A DNA stretch of 5,902 bases, from positions 1 through 5,902 of the forward strand of contig JANXMO010000515.1 of assembly GCA_025354615.1 (NCBI GenBank), in the 5' to 3' direction. The DNA is from Burkholderiales bacterium. GTDB lineage: Bacteria > Pseudomonadota > Gammaproteobacteria > Burkholderiales > Burkholderiaceae_C. The notes beneath the pieces are model-generated. The model had not been told where the DNA came from. It did no database searches and saw nothing but the letters and a program-made list of their open reading frames with translations. The stretch's first letter is position 1, and the number at the start of each line of letters is the position of its first letter. This document shows positions 1-5,861 of this stretch, one piece after another. A program made the position numbers and the translations under genes.

Positions 1-269
1 TCCATCTCCGCCGCCTTGTTCAGGTACTCATGGATGTTGAGGAACAGGCTGGAGTGGATGTTGGGCTGCCAGGTCATGAACCAGTCGGTCGAAAACGGCA
101 ACTGGCCCTTGCTCGGTGATTTGCCAGCGACTTCCTTGTACAGCCGCAGCAGCCGCTCATAACTCAGGTCGGTTTCACTCTCCAGCACCTGCAAGCGGGC
201 GCCCAGGTTGATCAAGGTGACGGCACGCTCGATCTGGCGGGCTTCGGTCAGGATGCTTTTGCTGCGCAT
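1..269 (-). CDS. flhC: Flagellar transcriptional regulator FlhC (N-terminal part, runs off left edge)
   Basis: FlhC joins FlhD in the heteromeric activator that switches on class II flagellar promoters; in the family FlhC supplies most of the DNA contacts and carries a C-terminal zinc site. The window holds 89 codons from the ATG at 269. The translation matches the enterobacterial FlhC N-terminus as I recall it: a SI-x(2)-EAR-x-I start, then [19 protein letters not shown] at about residues 22-40, RLYKEV at 42-47, and the hallmark [11 protein letters not shown] at about 57-67. The four zinc-binding cysteines of the family lie beyond the left edge and cannot be checked. The start is supported by an AGAGGA-type ribosome site about 7 nt upstream. 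flhD lies upstream on the same strand, separated by an unusually long 168-nt gap filled with palindromic repeat. The frame is intact as far as seen. Confidence 0.96.
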   Translation of the reverse strand, partial: MRSKSILTEARQIERAVTLINLGARLQVLESETDLSYERLLRLYKEVAGKSPSKGQLPFSTDWFMTWQPNIHSSLFLNIHEYLNKAAEM

Positions 270-344
270 GGTGATGTCCTCTTGGCTTATGTGTGTAGTG
301 GGCGTATTCGTGTTCAGCAGTCAACGGAGCGAGGAAATTAAGCT

Positions 345-436
345 AAGGCTCCCGCGGGCCGAGCGCCGGGCCGCCCCAAGCCGGCCCGCTACCCCCTCGG
401 GGGGTGGCACGGTATTCCGTGCCGGGGGCTCCATTT
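345..436. repeat. Multi-palindromic GC-rich repeat between flhD and flhC
   Basis: Three dyads lie side by side. GCGGGCCG (354-361) pairs with CGGCCCGC (382-389), and inside it GGGCCG (368-373) can pair instead with CGGCCC (382-387). ACCCCC (391-396) pairs with GGGGGT (400-405) around TCG. GGCACGG (406-412) pairs with CCGTGCC (417-423) around TATT. The wording GGCCGCCCCAAG, CCCCCTCGGGGGG and a closing GGGGGCTCCATTT resembles a dispersed intergenic repeat I recall from Burkholderiales genomes; that link is from memory. The element ends about one base from the flhD stop codon, so it would be transcribed as a chain of hairpins between the two cistrons. The left boundary is approximate. Confidence 0.75.
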
Positions 437-437
437 C

Positions 438-761
438 TTAGGCGGCTTCCTGGTGGCGCCCCGCCATCAAAATGCTGGCATGCAAGCGTGACGTGGTGTC
501 GTTCGATGCGCCGCGGCCATGGTTGGTCAGCAGGCCCCAGACCAGGTCATCGTCCATCCGGAAGCGGCACAGCAGCGTGTTGCCGGCGGCGATCTTCATC
601 ATCTGCGCGGGTGACAGCATCGCCAGGATGGTGGCGTTGTCGTCGCTGATGCCCAGGCGGTAGAGCGCTTGTTCGCGGTCGCTGCGGATCAGACTCTGCG
701 CCAACATCAGGTACGAAAGATTGGCTTCGCGGATTTCGGTGAGGATCTGGTCTGCGTTCAT
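438..761 (-). CDS. flhD: Flagellar transcriptional regulator FlhD
   Basis: FlhD is the partner of FlhC in the cytoplasmic master activator of flagellar genes. The 107-residue protein is close to the usual family length of about 105-120. Recognisable blocks are EANLSYLMLAQSLI (residues 12-25, compare INLSYLLLAQRLI in E. coli), the LGI turn at 36-38, LSPAQMMKIA at 49-58 and LLCRFRMD at 63-70. Cys65 falls at the same position as the cysteine that links subunits by a disulfide in E. coli FlhD. I chose the ATG at 761 because the family begins just before the x-ILxEIxxxNLSYL block and a GGAG ribosome site precedes it at good spacing; the longer frame to 842 adds 27 residues of unconserved Pro/Lys-rich sequence. 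It is first in the flhD-flhC operon and reads away from the secretion genes. Confidence 0.97.
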   Translation of the reverse strand: MNADQILTEIREANLSYLMLAQSLIRSDREQALYRLGISDDNATILAMLSPAQMMKIAAGNTLLCRFRMDDDLVWGLLTNHGRGASNDTTSRLHASILMAGRHQEAA

Positions 762-892
762 GGGGACTCCAGGTGGTGGGCTTGTTCGGTTGCCGTTGGC
801 TTTGTGTTTCAACGTGAAATGAATTGTGAAGAGGCCGATCAAGACCCGGCATCAGGTCAGCGCTGCCACTTGAGTCCCGCTTCTTCCGTGCC

Positions 893-917
893 GCGTGTCA
901 GGCAACTTCCTACACGC
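893..917. promoter_or_regulatory. Dyad-symmetric element, possible operator or leader hairpin
   Basis: GCGTGT (893-898) and AGG (900-902) pair with CCT (909-911) and ACACGC (912-917). This gives nine base pairs with one bulged C at 899 and a six-base loop. A second dyad follows directly: TGGCAG (928-933) with CTGCCA (945-950). They lie 132 or more bases upstream of the flhD start codon. No T-run follows on either strand, so these are not intrinsic terminators. A regulator-binding role is only inferred from position and symmetry. Confidence 0.3.
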
Positions 918-1049
918 TTGCCGGGAGTGGCAGCCGTGTCACCCCTGCCAGCCGTGCTGCGCGTCACACCCGAGCCATGAACTGAACAGGCTGGAAAACG
1001 TCTTCTTATTGCGGCCACTGGCGGGGCGGCTGGCGTCACAGAATGGCTC

Positions 1050-1078
1050 GGCGCCCCGGCCTGTGCGGCCGGCGCGCC
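1050..1078. promoter_or_regulatory. Strong GC-rich hairpin upstream of the exporter gene
   Basis: GGCGCCCCGGCC (1050-1061) pairs with GGCCGGCGCGCC (1067-1078) around a TGTGC loop, with a single C-C mismatch at 1055/1073. It ends 20 nt before the proposed GTG start at 1099 and is followed by only three Ts, so it is a poor intrinsic terminator. If transcribed it would fold in the 5' leader of the exporter mRNA and could affect its translation or stability. That function is inferred. Confidence 0.4.
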
Positions 1079-1098
1079 TTTGCACATACCAAAAAGCC

Positions 1099-3471
1099 GT
1101 GGCCACCCGCAACGACCCCTTCCTCGACCCCACCGCCGATTTGCCCGCGGTGGCGGCCGAATTCGCCGAAGAAGACGAGGCTGCCGTGCATGCAGACGGT
1201 ACCGCCCAAGCCGATGCCGCGGCCATTGCCGCCGAAGCTGCAGCCAGCGGTGGCGAGAGTGACGCAGACGATGCATTGCTGCACGCGCTGGCCTGGCTGA
1301 CACGCCACCACCAGCGGCCGCGCTCATGCGCCTCGCTGCTGGCCGGCTTGCCGCTGGAAGGCCGGCTGGCGCCCGACCAGGCGATCCGCGTGATGCGCGA
1401 GGCCGGCTTCAACGCCGGCCTGGTGCAACGCCGCGTGGCCGACATCCATGCACTGCTGCTGCCGGCTGTGCTGCTGTTGCAGCAGGGCGACGCCTGCATC
1501 GTCGTGCGCCGCCTCGACGCCGCGGCACTGGGGCGCTACGACGTCATCATGCCCGGCCCCGAATGCCACGCCTGCACCGCCAGTGAGGAGGAACTGGCGG
1601 CTGAATACACCGGCTTTGCCCTGGTGGCCACGCCGCTGGCGCAGGCCGCGCCGCCACGCAGCGCCGCGCACGCCGCCGACAACGCCGCGGCCGACCCGGC
1701 CCGCCACTGGCTGTGGGGTACGCTGCGCCGCTTCATTCCCTACTACCGCTCGGCGCTGCTGGCCGCGTTGCTGAGCAACGTGCTGATGCTGGTCAGCGGG
1801 CTGGTCATGTCGGTCGTCTATGACAAAGTGATCCCGCACCAAGCCTTCGTCACGCTGTGGGCGCTGGCCAGCGGCGCGGCGATCGCTTTGGTGTTCGACC
1901 TGCTGGCGCGCCAGCTGCGCAGCCATTTGATCGACCTGGACGGGCGCAAGGCCGATTTGATCATTGGGTCCATCCTGTTCCGCCAGACGCTGGGCGTGCG
2001 CATGGAGCACCGGCCCGAATCCGCCGGCAGCCACGCCCATGTGATGGCGCAAGTCGAAGTGGTGCGCGAGTTTTTTGCCTCGGCCACGCTGGCCGCGCTC
2101 AGCGACCTGCCCTTCATCGTGCTGTTCGTCGCGATGATTTTCCTCACCGGCGGGCCGCTGGGCTGGGTGCTGGTCGCGGCCATTCCGCTGATTTTGGGCA
2201 TGGCCGTGTTGATCCAGGGCTCGCTGCGCCGCTCGATGCGCGCCAACATGGGCCAGCAGGCCGACCTGCAGGGCGTGCTGGTTGAAGCCGTCGAAGGCCT
2301 GGAAGATCTGAAGGCCGCCGGCGCCGAAGGCCGCTTCCTGCGCCGCTATGAACAGGCCACGGCAGCGGCCGCCGCGTCCGCGCTGCGCGCGCGCGCGCTG
2401 TCGAGCTGGACCAACAATCTGTCGATGGCGGCGCAGCAACTCGTCACGCTGGTAATGCTCGTTTGGGGCGTCTACCTGATCCACGACGGCGTGGTGTCGG
2501 GCGGTGCATTGATTGGCGCGGTGATGTTCGCCGGCCGCGCCGTGGCGCCGCTGGGCAGCGTGGTGGCGCTGGCCACGCGCTACCAGGGCGCGCGCGCCGC
2601 AATGCTGTCGATCGACCGGCTGATGGCGTTGCCGACCGAGCGCGAGCCCGGCCGCAGCTACGTCGCGCAGCCGCGCCTGAGCGGGCGCATCGCGCTGCAC
2701 GAGGTGGCGTTTTCATATCCGGATGTCGACCGCGAGGCCTCGCCGCGCGTGCTCAGCGGCATCAACCTGCGCTTCGAGCCGGGCGAACGGGTGGCGATTC
2801 TGGGCCGCATCGGCAGTGGCAAGTCGACCGTGCTGCGGCTGCTGGCGGCGCTCTACCAGCCGAGTGCCGGCCGCGTCGAAGCCGACGGGCTGGACGTGCG
2901 GCAAATCGACCCGGCCGACTTCCGCGCCCACGTCGGCTTCGTGTCGCAGGAGCCGCGGCTGTTCCATGGCACGCTGCGCGACAACGTGCTGATGGGCCGC
3001 GCCAGCATCGACGCCGCGCAGCTGGGCCAGGTCGCCCGGCTGACCGGGCTGGACCGGCTGATTGCCAGCCATCCGAAGGGCTGGGACCTGCCGGTCGGCG
3101 AAATGGGCGCCATGCTGTCGGGCGGCCAGCGCCAGCTGGTCGCGCTGGCGCGCTGCCTGGCCACCCAGCCGCAAATCCTGCTGATGGACGAGCCCACCAG
3201 CTCGATGGACGCGCAATCCGAAATCATGTTCCTGCGCCAGCTGAAAGAAGCCGCCGGCCCTTGTACGCTGGTGATGGTGACGCACCGCCCGGCCGTGCTC
3301 GACCTGGTGCAGCGCGTAGTCGTGATCGACAACGGCCGCGTCGTGCTCGACGGGCCGAAAGAACGCGTGTTGGCCGCGCTGGCCGGCGTCAAGCCCTCCG
3401 GCGCCGTTGGCGCGTCGGCCAATGTGCACCGCCATCCTTCAACCCAGCCGCAGTCGGAAGCCGCGGTATGA
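1099..3471 (+). CDS. Type I secretion ABC exporter, LapB/HlyB type, with degenerate C39-like domain
   Basis: Inner-membrane ATPase that would energise export of a large protein, typically an RTX adhesin, through a tripartite type I channel. From GTG 1099 it has 790 residues. Order: an Ala/Asp/Glu-rich tail (1-55); a C39-like domain (about 57-180) with the LapB-like run LLAGLPLEGRLAP; six membrane helices (about 217-487); and a nucleotide-binding domain (about 530-755). The ATPase motifs are intact: Walker A GRIGSGKST (569-577), Q-loop VSQEP (615-619), signature LSGGQRQ (673-679), Walker B ILLMDEPTSSMD (693-704) and switch His in THR (728-730). Q72 and C77 occupy the C39 peptidase Q-x(4)-C positions, but the catalytic His and Asp are replaced by Ala132 and Met151, so no proteolysis is expected. 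The start is uncertain: GTG 1099 has a weak ribosome site, while GTG 1186 has GAGG 5 nt upstream and would give 761 residues. It overlaps the fusion-protein gene by ATGA. Confidence 0.93.
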   Translation: MATRNDPFLDPTADLPAVAAEFAEEDEAAVHADGTAQADAAAIAAEAAASGGESDADDALLHALAWLTRHHQRPRSCASLLAGLPLEGRLAPDQAIRVMREAGFNAGLVQRRVADIHALLLPAVLLLQQGDACIVVRRLDAAALGRYDVIMPGPECHACTASEEELAAEYTGFALVATPLAQAAPPRSAAHAADNAAADPARHWLWGTLRRFIPYYRSALLAALLSNVLMLVSGLVMSVVYDKVIPHQAFVTLWALASGAAIALVFDLLARQLRSHLIDLDGRKADLIIGSILFRQTLGVRMEHRPESAGSHAHVMAQVEVVREFFASATLAALSDLPFIVLFVAMIFLTGGPLGWVLVAAIPLILGMAVLIQGSLRRSMRANMGQQADLQGVLVEAVEGLEDLKAAGAEGRFLRRYEQATAAAAASALRARALSSWTNNLSMAAQQLVTLVMLVWGVYLIHDGVVSGGALIGAVMFAGRAVAPLGSVVALATRYQGARAAMLSIDRLMALPTEREPGRSYVAQPRLSGRIALHEVAFSYPDVDREASPRVLSGINLRFEPGERVAILGRIGSGKSTVLRLLAALYQPSAGRVEADGLDVRQIDPADFRAHVGFVSQEPRLFHGTLRDNVLMGRASIDAAQLGQVARLTGLDRLIASHPKGWDLPVGEMGAMLSGGQRQLVALARCLATQPQILLMDEPTSSMDAQSEIMFLRQLKEAAGPCTLVMVTHRPAVLDLVQRVVVIDNGRVVLDGPKERVLAALAGVKPSGAVGASANVHRHPSTQPQSEAAV

Positions 3472-4691
3472 GCCTGCCGCTGAACCCCGCCGCCGGCGTG
3501 CCCAAAAGCGACGCCGCCTACCTGAACGACCTGCATGCCGCACATGTCGTCGAAGCCACGCCGCGCGTGGCCTGGGCACTTTATTTGATGACGCTGGCGC
3601 TGATGGCGGCGCTGGCGTGGGCCAGCCTGACGCGGGTCGACGAAATCACCCGTGCCGATGCCCGCGTCGTGCCCGACGGCCGCGAGCAGGTGATTGCCAG
3701 CCTGGAAGGCGGCATCCTGCGTGAGCTGCGCGTGCGCGAGGGCATGCAGGTCGAAGCCGGCCAGGAACTGGCGCAAATCGACCCGACGCGCTTCGAGTCG
3801 CAACAAAATGAAGGCCAGGCCAAGCGGCTGGCGCTGAAGGCGACGATTGCGCGGCTGACCGCCGAGGCCGGCGCCCAGGCGCTGAAGTTCCCGCCCGACG
3901 TGGCTGCAGTGCCGGCCATGGTGGCTGGCGAAACCGAATCCTTCAACGCGCGGCGCCGCTCACTGCTCGAAGCCGTCGGCTCCAACCAGCGCAGCATCGG
4001 GCTGCTGATGAAGGAGCTGGGCGTGGCCGAGGCGATGGCGGCCAAGGGCTTGATGTCAGACGTCGAAGTCATCCGCCTGCGCCGCCAGGTCAATGACCTG
4101 CAGCTGCAAAGCCAGGAGCGCGTCAACCGCTTTCGCCAGGACGCCAGCAGCGAACTGGTGCGCGTGCAGACGGAAATGGCCCAGGTCAACGAACAGATCA
4201 GCGGCCGCGCCGACGTGCTGCGCCGCACCGTGCTGACCTCGCCGGTGCGCGGGTTGGTGAAAAACATCCGCAGCGCGACGCTGGGCGGCGTGATTGCGCC
4301 CGGCGCGCCGATGATGGAAATCGTGCCGCTGGGCCCGCGCATCTTGATCGAGGCACGCATCAAGCCGTCGGAAATCGGCTTCATCCGCATCGGCCAGCCT
4401 GTCGTCGTCAAGCTCAGTGCTTACGACTACACGAGTTACGGCGGTCTCAAGGGCACGATCGACTACATCAGCCCCGACGCCCTGGGCGACACCGAACGCC
4501 CGGGCGCCGCCGACGCGTCCTACTACCGCGCGCTGGTGCGCGCCGAACCGTCAACGCTGATGAGCAAGGGCAAGCCGCTTCCGGTGATGCCGGGCATGAC
4601 CGGCTCGGTCGAGGTGCGCACGGGCGAGCGCTCGGTGATGCAGTTTTTGCTGCGGCCGATGCTGAAGTCGAAAGAGGCGTTCAGGGAATAG
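3468..4691 (+). CDS. Type I secretion membrane fusion protein, HlyD/LapC family
   Basis: Periplasmic adaptor linking the ABC exporter to a TolC-like outer-membrane channel. The 407-residue protein has a short cytoplasmic N-terminus, one membrane helix (about 34-54), a first lipoyl half-motif (about 72-106, with SLEGGILREL and EGMQVEAGQ), a long helical hairpin or coiled coil (about 112-255), and the second lipoyl half with SPVRGLVKNI (259-268) and GGVIAPG (273-279). A beta-barrel domain follows (about 290-380, including AYDYTSYGGLKG). Residues 373-395, starting VMPGMTGSVEV, fit the classical HlyD C-terminal signature at every position as I recall it. The ATG lies inside the exporter stop (ATGA, 3468-3471), which implies translational coupling, and GGAAG precedes it in the upstream gene. 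Its length and motifs are normal for the family. The outer-membrane partner and the secreted substrate are not in the window. Confidence 0.96.
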   Translation: MSLPLNPAAGVPKSDAAYLNDLHAAHVVEATPRVAWALYLMTLALMAALAWASLTRVDEITRADARVVPDGREQVIASLEGGILRELRVREGMQVEAGQELAQIDPTRFESQQNEGQAKRLALKATIARLTAEAGAQALKFPPDVAAVPAMVAGETESFNARRRSLLEAVGSNQRSIGLLMKELGVAEAMAAKGLMSDVEVIRLRRQVNDLQLQSQERVNRFRQDASSELVRVQTEMAQVNEQISGRADVLRRTVLTSPVRGLVKNIRSATLGGVIAPGAPMMEIVPLGPRILIEARIKPSEIGFIRIGQPVVVKLSAYDYTSYGGLKGTIDYISPDALGDTERPGAADASYYRALVRAEPSTLMSKGKPLPVMPGMTGSVEVRTGERSVMQFLLRPMLKSKEAFRE

Positions 4692-4713
4692 CGTGCGTCG
4701 TGAGCTTTTTTAA

Positions 4714-4735
4714 CCTGGGACCTGCCGTTTCCAGG
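4714..4735. terminator. Weak stem-loop in the convergent gap
   Basis: CCTGG (4714-4718) pairs with CCAGG (4731-4735), extendable by one G-T and one A-T pair around an eight-base loop. It sits in the 55-nt gap between the convergent fusion-protein and cytochrome genes. On the plus strand it is followed by ATTGTTTG, a poor T-tract. A TTTTTT run at 4706-4711 comes before the stem, not after it. Position favours a terminator but the structure is marginal. Confidence 0.35.
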
Positions 4736-4746
4736 ATTGTTTGCGG

Positions 4747-5316
4747 TTACCCGATGTCATCGCCGGCCGGCGCCCGCTTGCGGCCATCGACCATCGCGCG
4801 CACCAGGTTCTCACGATGCCGCCAGCTGGTGAACAGCACGCCGCCCACATGCAGCGCCGCCAGCATCGCCAGTGCCCAGGCCAGCGCCTGGTGGATGCGC
4901 TCAACGGTTTCGTCGCCCCAGAAGCGATCGGTGGTGTAGAGCCAGCCGGTCAACCCCAGGCCCGCCACGCAGGCCAGCAGCGCCAGCGTCATCCAGCCGC
5001 CCAGCGGGTTGTGGCCGATGTAGCGCGGCTCGCGCCGCTGCAGCAGCAGGCGGACGTAGCGTGCCGTTGCGCCCGGTGAGCGCACGAATTGTGTGAAGCG
5101 TGCATAGCGGCCAACCCGAAGTGCCCAACAACCGCCCAGGCCGGCCGCCACGCGAAGCACCGTCAGCAGCAGCGCCGCGTAACCCACCGGCTGGTGCCAG
5201 CCAACAGCTGCAACGGTGGTGAGCCAGGCGCCTCCCGCCGAAAAGGCCAAGCCCCAATGCAGCAGCCGTATCGGTCGGTTCCACACGCGCACGCGGGTGG
5301 CGTGTTCAGGGACCAC
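4747..5316 (-). CDS. Cytochrome b561 / NiFe-hydrogenase-type cytochrome b membrane protein
   Basis: Predicted four-helix di-heme b-type cytochrome of the inner membrane, moving electrons between quinol or periplasmic partners. The 189-residue protein has helices at about 17-37, 43-62, 107-126 and 143-163. The family's four heme-ligand histidines are visible: His20 in RLLHWG, His41 in HQPVGY (H-x(3)-G), and His142 and His156 in helix 4, spaced 14 as in E. coli CybB. Arg55 in helix 2 and GHNPLGGW (101-108) are also typical; the latter points to the hydrogenase-cytochrome subgroup. No hydrogenase gene is nearby, so membership is structural only. The gene starts 8 nt after the PepSY gene stop, so the two are probably cotranscribed. 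GTG at 5316 has no clear ribosome site; in-frame GTGs at 5292 and 5286 are alternatives. The electron donor and acceptor are unknown. Confidence 0.9.
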   Translation of the reverse strand: MVPEHATRVRVWNRPIRLLHWGLAFSAGGAWLTTVAAVGWHQPVGYAALLLTVLRVAAGLGGCWALRVGRYARFTQFVRSPGATARYVRLLLQRREPRYIGHNPLGGWMTLALLACVAGLGLTGWLYTTDRFWGDETVERIHQALAWALAMLAALHVGGVLFTSWRHRENLVRAMVDGRKRAPAGDDIG

Positions 5317-5324
5317 GGCGGCGC

Positions 5325-5600
5325 TTATTTGGGCGCGGTCACAACGTCCAGCGTTTTCGGATGGAAGAAGGTCTCCACCTTGCCGTTTTTTTCATCCCGG
5401 CCGTAAACCTCATAACAGCCATTGGTGATTTTGACGCGGCTGATTTTCCAGCCCTGGTTGGCCAGCTTGCGTTCCAGTTCGGCCTGCGGCCGCCATTCCT
5501 CTTTCGGCACGGGCTCGCATTTTTCCGCGTGCTGGGCAAAGGCGCCGACGCTGGCCAAGGCGAGTGTGAGGGTGCACAACAGGTGTTGGGGTTTCATCAT
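5325..5600 (-). CDS. Exported small PepSY-domain protein
   Basis: A short periplasmic protein of 91 residues. Residues 1-22 look like a Sec signal peptide (Lys3, a hydrophobic stretch at 7-20, likely cleavage after AFA at 22). The mature part is one PepSY fold: EEWRPQAELERKLANQGW (34-51), a KISRVKI strand, GCYEVYGRDE (61-70) and a closing FFHPKTLDVV. The two mature cysteines, Cys28 and Cys62, could form a disulfide. PepSY modules are often linked to peptidase inhibition or to membrane redox proteins; here the cytochrome b gene 8 nt downstream suggests a redox-linked role, which is inference. Four ATG codons run in tandem (5606-5595) directly after AAGG. Spacing to that site favours the third (5600) or fourth (5597) ATG, so I use 5600; starting at 5606 adds only two Met. 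Confidence 0.85.
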   Translation of the reverse strand: MMKPQHLLCTLTLALASVGAFAQHAEKCEPVPKEEWRPQAELERKLANQGWKISRVKITNGCYEVYGRDEKNGKVETFFHPKTLDVVTAPK

Positions 5601-5611
5601 CATCATCCTTG
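5601..5611 (-). promoter_or_regulatory. Ribosome binding site running into a tandem ATG start
   Basis: On the minus strand AAGGA (5610-5606) runs straight into four consecutive ATG codons. The first ATG has no spacer from the site; the third and fourth lie 6 and 9 nt beyond AAGG. This decides the likely start of the PepSY gene and leaves a short ATG run in which initiation could slip between codons of the same frame. Confidence 0.6.
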
Positions 5612-5648
5612 TTACTAAACCGGCATCAATGAACTTGGAAACAGCAAC

Positions 5649-5672
5649 CCCCTCTCCCGCCCGCGGGAGAGG
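5649..5672. repeat. Palindromic CCTCTCCC/GGGAGAGG repeat, unit 1
   Basis: CCTCTCCCGC (5651-5660) and GCGGGAGAGG (5663-5672) are perfect inverted arms separated by CC. AGGGTGAGGG follows at 5676-5685. This wording is typical of dispersed intergenic palindromes in many beta- and gammaproteobacteria (known from memory). It lies about 50-70 nt upstream of the PepSY start codon, in its probable leader. Confidence 0.75.
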
Positions 5673-5728
5673 TAAAGGGTGAGGGATAGCGCATGGCACG
5701 AACACGGGATGCCAGGGCTGCACCCCCG

Positions 5729-5752
5729 CCCTCTTCCACAAGTGGGAGAGGG
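5729..5752. repeat. Palindromic CCCTCTTCC/GGGAGAGGG repeat, unit 2 (inverted)
   Basis: CCCTCTTCCAC (5729-5739) pairs with GTGGGAGAGGG (5742-5752) with one T-G wobble. The flanking C-rich tail CACCCCCG lies on the left, whereas unit 1 has its G-rich tail on the right. The two units therefore face each other across 56 nt, an arrangement like paired REP (BIME) elements. The spacer also holds TGGCA (5694-5698) and TGCCA (5710-5714). Confidence 0.65.
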
Positions 5753-5861
5753 TGCCAATGCCATTGGCCTGCTTTCAAGTTCAAGTGCGCCGGATCAATA
5801 AAGCTCCTGTTTTTAAGTTGAGGGAAAAAAGAGGCCAAGCCGTGCGGTCAACAGGCGTTCG

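Larger units (their letters stand above)
762..1098. other. Divergent intergenic region between flhD and the secretion operon
   Basis: These 337 nt must hold the promoters for flhDC (minus) and for the exporter operon (plus), but I see no strong sigma-70 pair for either. The best minus-strand candidate is weak: TTGATC at 842-837 with TTTCAC 17 nt on at 819-814. The region carries dyads at 807-819 (TTTCA-acg-TGAAA), 893-917 and 928-950, plus a strong hairpin at 1050-1078. CAGCCGTG occurs twice, at 931-938 and 949-956. A reading frame stays open upstream of 1099 back to a GTG at 895, but its Cys/Pro/His-rich translation matches no exporter family and I treat it as noncoding. Confidence 0.6.
5607..5861. 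other. Intergenic region upstream of the PepSY/cytochrome b pair
   Basis: About 255 nt without a convincing gene. It holds two palindromic repeat units (5651-5672 and 5729-5752), a small dyad GCCAATG/CATTGGC (5754-5768), and an AT-richer stretch around 5796-5830 that includes an A-run (5825-5830). I expect the promoter for the minus-strand pair here but cannot place it; TTGATC and TTTATT-like words near 5794-5806 are not correctly spaced. Translations of this stretch such as PHPLPLP are read-through of the repeat, not protein. Confidence 0.55.

Noticed and set aside
345..436. CRISPR array or small RNA gene in the flhD-flhC gap
   Set aside because: There are no regularly spaced identical repeats, and no promoter or terminator framing an independent RNA. 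The dyads fit a dispersed palindromic repeat.
762..842. 27-codon N-terminal extension of FlhD
   Set aside because: It is absent from the FlhD family as I know it, and the ATG at 761 has a good GGAG ribosome site.
895..1098. Upstream extension of the exporter reading frame, Cys-rich with CHPCQPCC
   Set aside because: It begins at GTG in the divergent regulatory region, has no ribosome site and no exporter-like sequence. The open frame is explained by high GC and few chance stops.
1324..2700. Long minus-strand open frame opposite the exporter gene (458 codons)
   Set aside because: The translation is Gln/His/Arg-rich low-complexity sequence typical of antisense frames in high-GC genes. The plus strand holds an unmistakable ABC exporter.
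2463..3467. Apparent N-terminal extension of the fusion protein by 335 codons
   Set aside because: This is an out-of-frame reading of the exporter gene, rich in Arg/Pro/Ala. The real HlyD-family start is the ATG in the ATGA overlap at 3468.
5607..5838. Small frames reading through the intergenic repeats (PHPLPLP-like peptides)
   Set aside because: These peptides are the familiar translation of CCTCTCCC-type palindromic repeats, not conserved proteins.
5825..5861. Intrinsic terminator for a gene entering from the right edge (T-run on the minus strand)
   Set aside because: The six-T run at 5830-5825 has no convincing GC stem directly before it.
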